From: an uncultured Enterobacterales bacterium
GTDB taxonomy: Bacteria; Pseudomonadota; Gammaproteobacteria; Enterobacterales; Psychrobiaceae
NCBI GenBank assembly: GCA_937981905.1
Contig: CALJMY010000039.1
Coordinates: forward strand, 1-35,959
Direction of reading: 5' to 3'
DNA: 35,959 nucleotides
Shown here: positions 8,332 through 18,262 of the stretch, one piece after another
How positions within the stretch are numbered: the stretch's first letter is position 1
How the letters are laid out: every line of letters begins with the position of its first letter
Translations under genes and position numbers: made by a program
Notes under the pieces: model-generated
Told to the model about the DNA's origin: nothing
Seen by the model: the letters and a program-made list of their open reading frames with translations, nothing else
The model's database searches: none

Positions 8332-9180
8332 TTAAAAGACTTTAGTAAGACCTAGTTCAAACCTATTACCTTTCAAAATATTATCACCGTATATTTCTCG
8401 GGTATAAGTGAACTCAAGACCGTAGCCTTTTAATGCGCTACCTTGGTCAAAGCTCCAACCACTCGTAAGCTCTAGTTTACCAGCATCGAACTCTAACGGG
8501 TTAGATAAATCTGAATTTTCAGTAACAACTGTATCTGCATTCTCAACACTTAAAATACCGTCTAACTTTGCTCTGAAGTAAAGGTTTTTAGTTGCACTAA
8601 AACCATATTCAAATAAATAACGATATTCATCTGATGGAGCACCATTACGAAGTCTGTAACCAACTTCAGCGCCAAGATAACCATATTCATTTAAACTTTT
8701 ACCAATAAGTACTTTTGCTTCGTAATCATGTTGGTTATTACCTAAACCATCATCAGAATCATATAAGAAAGGGCTTTTAACTAAAAATGAAGTAGAAAGT
8801 ACGAAAGGATCTGCTTGCCATTGATAACGAACACCAAACTCAGCATCACCAAAACCATCAGTCACTGTTAGACCTACAGCACTATCTCGTTGTTCATAAT
8901 CTTGATAAAGCAAAGAACCAAATATTGAGAAATCATTACCTAAACCATATTCAGCATAGATTGATGCGCCAACGCTTTCAAAATCGATGAATGTTGGGCT
9001 AGCATCATGCGTATCATTTGAATCATAAGTTGAAGCACCTATTTTTACATAACCAGTACCTTCAGCTCCAACCCAAGCTCCAGCACTTGCATTTACTGAA
9101 AATAGCATAGTTGATAAAGCTATTGCTGTTGCTAATGGTTTTACAAGGTTATTTTTAGTAGTTCCGTGTACTTGCTTCAT
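8332..9180 (-). CDS. Outer-membrane beta-barrel protein, unknown function
   Basis: This 282-residue protein has a Sec signal peptide (hydrophobic core ATAIALSTMLFSVNASA, cleavage near residue 34). Alternating hydrophobic strands rich in Tyr, Gly and Asp follow (GAEGTGYVKIGASTYD, EYGFSATKNLYFRAK), and it ends in the C-terminal Phe (FELGLTKVF) used for BAM-dependent insertion. I do not recognise a specific family; it looks like a 12- to 14-strand barrel of the transport or porin-like class. A GTG at 9189 opens the frame, but ATG 9180 with GAGTG 6 nt upstream is preferred. It is the first gene of the arsenic operon and is 21 nt ahead of the glycosyltransferase gene. That suggests an envelope destination for the pathway product. 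Confidence 0.72.
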   Translation of the reverse strand: MKQVHGTTKNNLVKPLATAIALSTMLFSVNASAGAWVGAEGTGYVKIGASTYDSNDTHDASPTFIDFESVGASIYAEYGLGNDFSIFGSLLYQDYEQRDSAVGLTVTDGFGDAEFGVRYQWQADPFVLSTSFLVKSPFLYDSDDGLGNNQHDYEAKVLIGKSLNEYGYLGAEVGYRLRNGAPSDEYRYLFEYGFSATKNLYFRAKLDGILSVENADTVVTENSDLSNPLEFDAGKLELTSGWSFDQGSALKGYGLEFTYTREIYGDNILKGNRFELGLTKVF

Positions 9181-9275
9181 GTTAATCACTCTTTTTTAAT
9201 TAATTGGGCTAATGCAACTAAATTAATCTTATGCGATCTAAATAACAAGTCAGAAATGTCGATAAAATACAAACG

Positions 9276-9581
9276 TTAAGCTTCCGTGATAAATTTGTTA
9301 GAGATCGATTGATGGTTGTAAATAATTAAGAAAATTTGAGAAAATAACTTGTCAGGTAAAGGTAGTTCAAAGGCGTGAATGTTCGATTGTAATAAATTGG
9401 TCTTTTTATTAAAAGTAAAATTATGCAAGTAATCTAGTTGTGAATAGATTTCTCTAAGATGAGTAATACCTTCACTTATAGTAATATCAGCTGCTTTGTC
9501 GTATTGCTGGGTACAAGTATAGTTAATCACTTTGTCTCGAATTGCTTTACAACTAATGAGCTTCCATTCAAACGTGACCAT
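9276..9581 (-). CDS. Small protein of unknown function (101 aa)
   Basis: This open frame of 101 codons has no domain I recognise. It has no signal peptide or membrane span; it is rich in Ile, Asn, Lys and Tyr and has two cysteines (residues 11 and 23). The ribosome-binding site is poor (AAAGATAAG before the ATG). It lies 7 nt after the end of another small reading frame that carries an internal stop (9589-9759), so the pair may be a decayed operon or a decayed single gene. It could also be a chance ORF in an AT-rich gap. Confidence 0.35.
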   Translation of the reverse strand: MVTFEWKLISCKAIRDKVINYTCTQQYDKAADITISEGITHLREIYSQLDYLHNFTFNKKTNLLQSNIHAFELPLPDKLFSQIFLIIYNHQSISNKFITEA

Positions 9582-9588
9582 CTTATCT

Positions 9589-9759
9589 TTAATTACCTAA
9601 AAAGCGTTCGTTAAGTACCTTAAAAACTTTGAGAACTTTACTTTCAGCTTTATTAACTTGAGTTAAGGATTTTTCTATTTACTCTTCATTTCTTTCCAAT
9701 ACAACATCTTTCATTGAACGATGCATGTTTTGTATTCCAAAACCAATAGTTAATCTCAT
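9589..9759 (-). pseudogene. Small reading frame interrupted by one stop codon
   Basis: From ATG 9759 the minus strand reads MRLTIGFGIQNMHRSMKD and on to codon 26, meets TAA at 9681-9679, and continues in the same frame with IEKSLTQVNKAESKVLKVF to a stop at 9591-9589. The part after the stop is a regular amphipathic helix, which is unlikely by chance. A single change such as CAA or GAA to TAA would explain it. No family is recognised. It may be a pseudogene, or a 26-codon ORF followed by noncoding sequence. Confidence 0.3.
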
Positions 9760-9808
9760 TTTAACTGATAATGCTGAAAACTCATTCTTCTACTTAAATA
9801 TTGCTTGA

Positions 9809-12184
9809 TTAACCCATTTGGTCATTCCACATAGTTACTTGATTTCTCCCAACAGATTTCGACTCATAAAGAGCCATATCAGCTTGGTGTATTAATTCTG
9901 CTGGTGAGCCAGCACTAAAATTAATAGATGTAATACCAAAACTACAGGTTATGGCGATATCATTAAAATCGGTATTTTCAATTTTACTTCGCATAGTTTC
10001 AGCAATAGACATTGCTTGGTTTTGAGATACCTGATGTAAAACGATACAAAACTCTTCACCACCAAAACGTGACACGATGTCATTCGTCTTAACACATGTT
10101 TGTAATATATTTGCTACTCCACAAATAACAGAATCGCCAATATTGTGGCCATAATTATCATTTACGGCTTTAAAATAGTCTATATCAGCCATTATTACGC
10201 AATATTCATCAACGTGTTCAGAATTGTCAAAATCTCTATTTAACATTTCAAATAATATTCGGCGGTTATAACAATTTGTAAGAGGGTCTCGAACAACCAA
10301 ATAATCTAATTCTTTATTACGCTTTTTAGAAAGAGAAAATCGTCTATAAATAAATACAACTAACAACACACACACACCCAATAATAATATCAACGTCATA
10401 CTAGAATATTTATTTTTTAGTAATTGTAACTCAGTGATTGTTCTTGTTTGCGCAGCGATCTCTATTTCATTATTTTTTTTAGTTAATTCAAGTTGATCAT
10501 ATATCGATTTTTCTCGTAATGAATCCAGCTCTATTTCCATCTTATGCGAGTATAAATTAGCTTTAGCTAGAATAAGTTGATTATGGTCATTTTCTTGTTG
10601 AATAACGTTTGTTAATGCTATTTCCTTTTCCGCATAATATAGAGATTCAACAGCATTCCCTTGTGATTTTTCTGCTGCAAGTAACTTACGATAAGCATAT
10701 AACATTTGATTTTTGTCATCGATTTCAGTTGACAGTGAAACAGAATTTTTGAGTAAAGAAATAGCTTCTTTGGAGTCAATTCCTACAAGGACACCGCCCA
10801 ATGCAGTTTGGGCTTTAATTTGATATATTTTACTTTTAACTTCAATGGCAAAACTTAAGGACTGCCTATAATAAGAAATCGCGTTAAAGCTATCTTTTTG
10901 AGCACGGTATATGTTTCCAATAACTCGAGTAATAAGTGACGATTTTGATTTGTCATTTTCACTTTTAACTATTTCATATGCTTTTTTTGCCATTATCATC
11001 GCTGACTTATACTCACCAGAGTTTAAATCTATAACAGCCATTTCTCTTAACGCAGAAGCAAGAGTTTGTTGGTCGATTTTGTTTCCCGATAAGTCTATTG
11101 ATAACTGATAAAAATACTTTGCCTGTTCAAATTGAAGTAACCGAGTGTATATATAACCTAATTGGTTTGCACTTTTAGCTAGACCATTGATATCGTTTAT
11201 TTTCTTATAATATAAATGTGCTTCATAAATATGTTCAAGTGATTTTTCATAGCGACCAATATGTCTATATATAATACCGGCTCCCATTAATGCTTTAGTG
11301 CGGCCAACAGGATCATCAAGTTGTTTATATATTTCTAAGCCACGAATGGAATATTCGAGTGCTATGACTAAATTACCTAAATATCGTTCGGCTTCTGCAA
11401 GCGTATTTAATGTACGAGCGATTAATCTTGTCTCTCTTAAAGTAGTATAAATAGTCAATGTTTTTTTATAGAAATAAACAGTTTTTTCTCTATTTTTTAA
11501 TCGTTTATATGATTGTGCTATTTTTTTATAAGCTTCGCCTAGGTGTTTTTTCGCCTTTTTATTGTCACCTGAAAGATATTCAGAGGCATCAATATATTCT
11601 TTGATTGCATCATTAAAATATTTTTGGTGGTAAAAATTATCACCTTTAGCTATGAGTGTTAATGCTATAGGTAATGGCTTACCGTAATCTATAGCCATAG
11701 GTAACAGTTCATCGAGCATAATATCGGCTTTTTTATACTGCTTAATATCTAGTAAGATATCGATGTAACTAATTGAATATTTTATTTGGTTTGATTTATC
11801 ATTTATTTTTTCATATAACGAAGATGCTTGTGAGAAGTGATTCAACGCTACATCGACATTATTGGCTTGGTAGGTCAAAGTACCTAGAAATGCATGAACT
11901 TTTGCACTAACCAGATGATTATGATTTATTCCAGATAGACGTAAAGCTTCGTTAGCAAATAGAAAACTTTTGCTTTGGTCATCACGACTAAATAGTCTAG
12001 CTTTTTTTAAAAGTTCTAACTCAGATAATGCTTCAAATTCTATGTTGTGCTCGTCTAGTGTAGAATTTTTTGCATTTGCTGTAGATATGATACATGCGAA
12101 AAGTATTAAGAAAGAAGGATAAAAGAGTCGAATTAAATTACTTTTATATCGAAGTAAAATTAATAAATAGGCCAATAGCTGCAT
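9809..12184 (-). CDS. TPR-repeat diguanylate cyclase (GGDEF)
   Basis: This 791-residue sensor has an N-terminal signal or anchor (hydrophobic 20-38, ending STANA), then a long array of TPR-like helical pairs (about 60-540). A coiled coil (about 540-590) and a membrane span (SMTLILLLGVCVLLVVFIY, about 595-614) follow. The GGDEF domain from about 628 has the active-site motif RFGGEEF (GGEEF at 708-712) and MADIDYFKAVNDNYGH for GTP/metal binding, so it should make cyclic di-GMP. The residues five before GGEEF are KTND where the inhibitory site is RxxD, so product inhibition may be weak. The layout implies periplasmic TPR sensing and cytosolic signalling. AGGA lies about 10 nt before the ATG. It is monocistronic. 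Confidence 0.9.
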   Translation of the reverse strand: MQLLAYLLILLRYKSNLIRLFYPSFLILFACIISTANAKNSTLDEHNIEFEALSELELLKKARLFSRDDQSKSFLFANEALRLSGINHNHLVSAKVHAFLGTLTYQANNVDVALNHFSQASSLYEKINDKSNQIKYSISYIDILLDIKQYKKADIMLDELLPMAIDYGKPLPIALTLIAKGDNFYHQKYFNDAIKEYIDASEYLSGDNKKAKKHLGEAYKKIAQSYKRLKNREKTVYFYKKTLTIYTTLRETRLIARTLNTLAEAERYLGNLVIALEYSIRGLEIYKQLDDPVGRTKALMGAGIIYRHIGRYEKSLEHIYEAHLYYKKINDINGLAKSANQLGYIYTRLLQFEQAKYFYQLSIDLSGNKIDQQTLASALREMAVIDLNSGEYKSAMIMAKKAYEIVKSENDKSKSSLITRVIGNIYRAQKDSFNAISYYRQSLSFAIEVKSKIYQIKAQTALGGVLVGIDSKEAISLLKNSVSLSTEIDDKNQMLYAYRKLLAAEKSQGNAVESLYYAEKEIALTNVIQQENDHNQLILAKANLYSHKMEIELDSLREKSIYDQLELTKKNNEIEIAAQTRTITELQLLKNKYSSMTLILLLGVCVLLVVFIYRRFSLSKKRNKELDYLVVRDPLTNCYNRRILFEMLNRDFDNSEHVDEYCVIMADIDYFKAVNDNYGHNIGDSVICGVANILQTCVKTNDIVSRFGGEEFCIVLHQVSQNQAMSIAETMRSKIENTDFNDIAITCSFGITSINFSAGSPAELIHQADMALYESKSVGRNQVTMWNDQMG

Positions 12185-12611
12185 GTTTATATCCTAAGCA
12201 TTAATGTTATCACGGGGCATCCGTAAATCAATTCAATAATTATATATTGTTAATAGATAGCAGAAAATAGGTAATTATGATGAATATATCGTTTTAAATT
12301 CACATTTAATTTAACGTAATCGATTGTATCTTCTAAAAATACAACTACTAATTTAAAAATATTAGTAACACGATTAAATAGTCACGTTAAAAATTTGAAA
12401 GGGAAATGTAGTCTTAATAGATGCTGTAAATTTTAATAAGACTATAGTTTATATATAGTGGGTTACATATATTAGGCTTGTATATACTGGATTAACATGT
12501 GTTGGAATTACATTACTTATTAAGAAATATAACAACATATTGAAAAACTTATTCAACAGAATGAGTTCATTTTCTAAGAGGTATTTTTTGATAGAATCAA
12601 AAATTAAAATA
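12185..12611. other. AT-rich gap between diguanylate cyclase start and rnpB 3' end
   Basis: About 430 bases very rich in A and T. I see no convincing gene on either strand. It must hold the promoter of the diguanylate cyclase gene (minus strand) and the 3' processing or termination zone of rnpB. An AT-only hairpin, TTTTTGAT/ATCAAAAA at 12585-12592 and 12596-12603, lies just past the rnpB 3' end. Confidence 0.5.
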
Positions 12612-12990
12612 TGGTGGAAGCTGGTCGATAAGCCGGGTTTTGTCGTGGACAATCATTCGTCTAGGCCTATAATCGCTCATAGGCTCAAGCAACCTACCCG
12701 GTTTCCACGCGAGCCACGCGTTTACTATTAAAAGTAATGAAACCCTATTTGGTCTTGCTCCGGGTGGAGTTTACCCTGCAACGAACTATTACTAGTCGCC
12801 CGGTGCGCTCTTACCGCACCCTTTCAGCCTTACCTGTTCCTCACGAATGAGGCCATCGGCGGTCTTCTCTCTGCTGCACTTGTCGTGAGCTTACGCTCCC
12901 CAGGCGTTACCTGGCACCCTGCTCATTGGAGCCCGGACTTTCCTCCCCGTTAAACTTAATGTTAACGCAGCGATTGTCTGACCAACTTCC
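12612..12990 (-). ncRNA. rnpB: RNase P RNA (M1-like, class A)
   Basis: Read on the minus strand this begins GGAAGTTGGTCAGACAATCGC. It contains the hallmark blocks GAGGAAAGTCCGGGCTCC, CAGGGTGCCAGGTAACGCC, AAAGGGTGCGGTAAGAGCGC, GTAAACTCCACCCGGAGCAA and CCAAATAGGG. It ends in CCGGCTTATCGACCAGCTTCCACC, whose ACCAGCTTC pairs with the 5' GAAGTTGGT. Length (about 378 nt) and block order match the gammaproteobacterial type A RNA, the catalytic subunit that trims the 5' leader from pre-tRNA. The exact ends are estimated. It is transcribed away from the rsmI-lpoA block. Confidence 0.97.
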
Positions 12991-12997
12991 GGCGCGG

Positions 12998-13003
12998 ATT
13001 ATA
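12998..13003 (-). promoter_or_regulatory. rnpB -10 promoter element with GC-rich discriminator
   Basis: On the minus strand TATAAT is followed by CCGCGCCGGAAG, so transcription would begin 7-9 nt downstream, at the known 5' end type of RNase P RNA. The CCGCG run right after the -10 is a GC-rich discriminator as in stringently controlled promoters. No clear -35 is seen. Confidence 0.65.
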
Positions 13004-13166
13004 CGGTAAATATTTTTATATTCATATATTTTGGCTTAATTATATTTAAACATCTAAATTGTTTTAGAAAATAAGCAATAAACGCTTATAATAGCAACAG
13101 GTGCTAAACTTGTCTGGTAACATATTTTGTTACGCACTGACTTTTAAACAATATTAAGGTTTTATT

Positions 13167-13511
13167 ATGGTTATACAAAGTGAAGGTTATGCTTCATTGA
13201 TAGAATACTTATCTGAAAGCATCGTAATATTTAACCAAGGTCATACTGATGGCCACCAACCTATGACCATTAAACTGTTTATTCGTTACCAAATGGTAGA
13301 ACAGATGAGTTTATTATTCGAACAGAATAAGTTTCTCATTCCTCAAGAAAAAATTTATATCGTTGAAGAATTTGATCAAGCATTTGATGATCTTAGTGAA
13401 GTGTTAGGTAAAAATATGAATAACAAAATAACAGAAAGCCAGCGTACCTTTATTACAGATTTCGCTGGCCTTTTGAAAAACTTATTTGATTCTCAGCTCA
13501 AACCTATTTAA
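13167..13511 (+). CDS. Conserved-looking small protein of unknown function (114 aa)
   Basis: This 114-residue soluble protein has no signal peptide, membrane span or cysteine and is predicted mostly helical (for example [20 protein letters not shown]). I do not recognise a family. A good ribosome-binding site (TTAAGG, about 8 nt before the ATG) and ordinary codon use support a real gene. It is transcribed divergently from rnpB and converges on rsmI, with the two stop codons overlapping by 3 nt within 13508-13511. Confidence 0.7.
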   Translation: MVIQSEGYASLIEYLSESIVIFNQGHTDGHQPMTIKLFIRYQMVEQMSLLFEQNKFLIPQEKIYIVEEFDQAFDDLSEVLGKNMNNKITESQRTFITDFAGLLKNLFDSQLKPI

Positions 13512-14350
13512 AGATCTAATTCGAGGCCAAGTTTATAAAGTGCGTTCTTTTTAGCGCCATATAACTTAGCGACTAACGCAGCTGCTTTCTTTAATGGCAA
13601 TTCGCTAGCAAGTAATTTTAAAGCATCGATAACTTCAGGAACAATACCTTCATCGTCAGATTTATAACCAGAGACCATAACTACCATTTCACCACGACGA
13701 TTATTTTCATCACTATTAAGCCATTCTAATAATTCACCTGCTGGCGCACCATAAATAGTTTCAAATGTTTTTGTTACTTCTCGCGCGATAACAATATGAC
13801 GATCATCACCAAATGCTTGAGCCATATCAGTAACCGTAGACAGAATACGACGAGGTGATTCATAAAACACCATTGTTCTCGATTCACTTTTCAATGCGCT
13901 CAACTGAGCTTGACGCCCTGCTGATTTAGCGTTTAAAAAACCTTCAAAACAAAATCTATCGGTTGCAACACCTGCACCACTAAGTGCAGTTATAGCAGCG
14001 CAAGGCCCTGGTAAAGGCACAACGGCAAATCCAGCGTCTCTAATTCCATTAACTAAATGATAACCAGGATCACTAATTAACGGTGTTCCAGCATCAGACA
14101 CTAAAGCTAAAGACTGCCCTTCTTCTAATTTGGCCACTAATGTTTGAATTCTAGCGCGTTCATTATGATCATGAACAGACAACATTCGGGTTGTTATATT
14201 ATGGTGTGATAATAATTTACCTGTATGTCGCGTATCTTCAGCACAAATTAAGTCAACTTGTTCGAGTATCGTTAAGGCTCGTAATGTAATATCTGCTAAG
14301 TTCCCAATTGGGGTTGGGACGATATATAATGTTGCGCTGGATAATTCCAT
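13508..14350 (-). CDS. rsmI: 16S rRNA (cytidine-1402-2'-O)-methyltransferase
   Basis: This 280-residue SAM-dependent methyltransferase of the tetrapyrrole-methylase (SPOUT-unrelated) fold modifies C1402 in the decoding centre of 16S rRNA. Family signatures are [18 protein letters not shown] at the N-terminus, [46 protein letters not shown] and [13 protein letters not shown] 14350 with GAGGAAG just upstream is preferred; the frame opens at a TTG at 14362 inside that ribosome-binding site. It is divergent from lpoA, as in E. coli (yraL/yraM). Confidence 0.96.
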   Translation of the reverse strand: MELSSATLYIVPTPIGNLADITLRALTILEQVDLICAEDTRHTGKLLSHHNITTRMLSVHDHNERARIQTLVAKLEEGQSLALVSDAGTPLISDPGYHLVNGIRDAGFAVVPLPGPCAAITALSGAGVATDRFCFEGFLNAKSAGRQAQLSALKSESRTMVFYESPRRILSTVTDMAQAFGDDRHIVIAREVTKTFETIYGAPAGELLEWLNSDENNRRGEMVVMVSGYKSDDEGIVPEVIDALKLLASELPLKKAAALVAKLYGAKKNALYKLGLELDL

Positions 14351-14437
14351 GAACTTCCTCAATAATTTCTGTCTTAGTTAACTATTAACGACAGATTGTT
14401 ATACACTTAACTGACTATTGTAACAGAGAGAAATATT

Positions 14438-16285
14438 GTGTTTAAACTTTCATTAAGTAAAGACTGTAAACAAATTTCAATTATCACATTAATTTGCCTA
14501 ATTGTTTGGGGTTGTGGTTCAACACCTACGACTAAAAAATCCCTCTTGAGCAATCAGGTTTCTGTTGGTCATGCCACTAATTCTTATAGCTATTATCTTA
14601 ATTTATCACAACGTTCTTCAGGTATAAATTCTCAAGCTAATCTACTATTAGCATTACGAGCTGCATTAAAAAATAATAAAATAAAAATTGCAGACAATTT
14701 ATTTACTCAGTTACCTGCTACAGAAATGTTAACTGATGATCATCGATTAGAATTACAATTATTACAAAGTATACGTTTAGCGTTCGATAACGACTTTAAG
14801 CAAGCTATTTCAGTACTAACACCTAATTCACAGTGGAAGTTATCGTCACAACGATGGATAGCTTACTATGATCAACGCGCTAAATTATTAATAAAAAATC
14901 AAGAATTAATGTTAGCAATAGAAACATTAATTCTTGCGGAGCAAACAGCAACTAATGCTGAGCAGCTTATTAATATTCAAGACTTAATATGGAAAACGTA
15001 TCAATCATTGTCTTTAGAATTACTGGAAAATATAGATACATATAATTATTCTTATCAACAACGTGGTTGGCATCAACTTGTATTATTGTCTAAAACATCA
15101 CTCAATTCGCCTGAAGTATTAACTGAAAAGCTAAAACAATGGAAAATTGATTTCAGTAGCCATTTAGCGATAAATAATTTGCCAAAACAATTATTAATGA
15201 CTGTTAATATTACCCCTTTTAATCCTCAAAAAATTGCAGTTATACTTCCTTTAACTGGCCGTTACGCCAGATTAGGCGAAGCCGTGCAAAATGGATTATT
15301 AAGTCACTTACTCACAACAAATAGCGAACAAGAAATTATTACGCTTGATAGTAATGAATTAGGTGGCGTAGGTGCTTACCAACAAGCAATAGAGTTAAAT
15401 AGTGAGTTTATTATTGGGCCCTTACTTAAAAGTAATGTTGCTGAGGTCAGTATTATTGAAACATTAATTCCGACATTATTCTTAAATACACCTAGTGATG
15501 TGGCTCGTCTTCCAAATCAATTCTATTTTTCACTTGATAAAGAAAATGAAGCAACTCAAGGCGCCCATTATATTTTCCAACAAGGAAGAAAACGACCTGT
15601 AATTGTTGCTCCAGACAATGTCAAAGGTCATCAAATGGCTAAGTTATTTCAAGAACAATGGTTAGAATTACACGATTCAGATAAACTAGCTCACGATATT
15701 GAACCTATATTTTTCGCCAATGATAATGAGCTTAAAAAATCTATTGAACAATTATTTGAGACAAACAAATCTCAAGCACGTATTAATTTAACGCGATTGT
15801 TAGTTGGCTCTAAAATGAAAAGTGAAACAAGATCACGTCGTGATATAGACGCTATCTATTTGGTTGCCAATCCAAAACAAACAGCCATGTTAATGCCTTC
15901 AGTTGAAGTAACTGTTAGCGCATTTGCCAACCAAGTTCCCGTATTTGTTGGTTCAAGCGGTAATGCTCATCGTTTTAATGATTCAGGGCTAACACATTTA
16001 AATCAATTAAACGTGAGTGAAATACCTTGGTTTTTAACATCATCAAATTTATCACCGACAGTTATTAAAAAATTATGGCCAAACATGAGCCAAAGCCAAT
16101 TACGTTTTTTCGCGATGGGGTATGATGCTTTAGCTATTATTCCTCAGTTAGCACACATGGAATACTTTCCTGAATATAGGCGTACTGGTTTAACAGGAGA
16201 TTTAAGTCTCGATGAAAATGGTCAGGTACAACGACAATTATCATGGGCACAATTCCAACGAGGACGATTAAAAAAAATACAGTAA
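14438..16285 (+). CDS. lpoA: Penicillin-binding protein activator, outer-membrane lipoprotein
   Basis: This 615-residue LppC/LpoA protein has a lipoprotein signal peptide with lipobox IVWGC (Cys26), an N-terminal TPR-like helical domain (about 50-250) and a C-terminal periplasmic-binding-protein-like domain. The latter starts at KIAVILPLTGRYARLGEAVQ (about 268) and is typical of LpoA. It is anchored in the outer membrane and reaches through the peptidoglycan to activate PBP1a. The start is GTG with GAGAG about 9 nt upstream. It leads the lpoA-yraN-diaA-dolP run, with 9 nt to yraN. Confidence 0.94.
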   Translation: MFKLSLSKDCKQISIITLICLIVWGCGSTPTTKKSLLSNQVSVGHATNSYSYYLNLSQRSSGINSQANLLLALRAALKNNKIKIADNLFTQLPATEMLTDDHRLELQLLQSIRLAFDNDFKQAISVLTPNSQWKLSSQRWIAYYDQRAKLLIKNQELMLAIETLILAEQTATNAEQLINIQDLIWKTYQSLSLELLENIDTYNYSYQQRGWHQLVLLSKTSLNSPEVLTEKLKQWKIDFSSHLAINNLPKQLLMTVNITPFNPQKIAVILPLTGRYARLGEAVQNGLLSHLLTTNSEQEIITLDSNELGGVGAYQQAIELNSEFIIGPLLKSNVAEVSIIETLIPTLFLNTPSDVARLPNQFYFSLDKENEATQGAHYIFQQGRKRPVIVAPDNVKGHQMAKLFQEQWLELHDSDKLAHDIEPIFFANDNELKKSIEQLFETNKSQARINLTRLLVGSKMKSETRSRRDIDAIYLVANPKQTAMLMPSVEVTVSAFANQVPVFVGSSGNAHRFNDSGLTHLNQLNVSEIPWFLTSSNLSPTVIKKLWPNMSQSQLRFFAMGYDALAIIPQLAHMEYFPEYRRTGLTGDLSLDENGQVQRQLSWAQFQRGRLKKIQ

Positions 16286-16294
16286 GGAAATACT

Positions 16295-17263
<969 letters not shown>

Positions 17264-17264
<1 letters not shown>

Positions 17265-17860
17265 TGATGCAATTCATTAAATTCTCGACACGTAAATCTA
17301 TAAAACTAGCAATTGTACTGACTGCTTTATTGTCACTACAAGGGTGTATTTCTGGTATTGTTTTAGGCACATTAGGCATTGCAAGTGTCGTTAATGATCG
17401 ACGTACAACTGCAACCCAGTTAGAAGATGAATCAATTGAGTTTAAAGCTAATAGTGCTATTAGTAATGACGAAGGTTTATCTAATCACAGCCATATTAAT
17501 ATTGTTAGTTATAACCGGACAACATTAATCGTAGGTCAAGTACCTAACAGTATGCTGCGTGATCGTGCAGCTAAATTAGTAGGCGATATAACCAACGTAA
17601 CTCGTGTTCATAATCAGTTACGTATTGGTAATAATTCAGCCTTAACAACACGTACAAATGACACATGGTTAACATCAAAAGTTAAACTTGCTTTAACGGG
17701 TAATGAAAAATTAAAAAGTACTCAAATTAAAGTCATTACTGAACGTGGAGAAGTTTTTTTAATGGGACTGGTTACCCAACAAGAAGGCAACTTAGCTGCT
17801 GAGCTAGCGCGTAACGTCAACAGCGTAAAACAAGTTATTAAAGCATTTGAATATCAGTAA
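17264..17860 (+). CDS. dolP: Dual BON-domain outer-membrane lipoprotein
   Basis: This 198-residue lipoprotein has a signal peptide ending in lipobox LSLQGC (Cys28 from the first ATG) and two BON domains. The first is around HINIVSYNRTTLIVGQVPN and the second around TWLTSKVKLALTGN...GEVFLMGLV. DolP (YraP) binds anionic phospholipids and supports outer-membrane integrity and BAM function. Two adjacent ATGs exist (17264 and 17267), and the first overlaps the diaA stop. Confidence 0.94.
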
Positions 17861-17871
17861 TTCTATCAATT

Positions 17872-17901
17872 AACCAACGTCAGAATTATTTGTCGTTGGT
17901 T
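17872..17901 (+). terminator. Hairpin after dolP
   Basis: AACCAACG at 17872-17879 pairs perfectly with CGTTGGTT at 17894-17901 across a 14-nt loop, 11 nt after the dolP stop. There is no strong U run after it, so it may be a weak terminator or an mRNA-end stabiliser. Confidence 0.5.
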
Positions 17902-18262
17902 GATACCCTTTCATACCGTAAAAAATAATATAAACATAACAAAAAATAAGTAGTGCAAAGCTTAATTATAGCCCTAATATATCAGCGAAAATGCTTGTAT
18001 CGTCCCACCGACAATAACTAGACAAAGTACTCTAGTCCCTTTATTTGTTAAGTTTCCAAGATTATTAATCTGTAAAATTAAAAGTAATTGGGAACATAAC
18101 TGAATTAAAAAGTCAGTAGGCAATGACACAATAAAATAAGCCTAAAAAAACGGAATCAACATTGCCTGCATATAATTCAGCGAGAATGTGTAATTTTATC
18201 AGTAGAATTAGCTGCAGTTGTTATCGCCATTTTCATTTCTCTTATTAGGTATTTAAGATTAA
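17902..18262. other. Gap without clear gene between dolP and CBM9 gene
   Basis: About 360 bases without an ORF of note. On the minus strand a 19-codon frame starts at 18236 (MKMAITTAANSTDKITHSR) with AAGAGA upstream and stops at 18179-18177. After a +1 shift the text ELYAGNVDSVFLGLFYC follows. This could be the start of a lost gene downstream of the CBM9 gene, but the evidence is thin. Confidence 0.3.

Noticed and set aside
9181-9275. Pho box or ArsR site upstream of the arsenic operon
   Set aside because: I looked for CTGTCAT repeats and for a clear dyad and found neither; no promoter elements with good spacing could be assigned.
12449-12731. Open frames over the rnpB 3' end and the AT-rich gap (both strands)
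   Set aside because: They overlap the RNase P RNA or low-complexity AT sequence and have no ribosome-binding site or recognisable protein.
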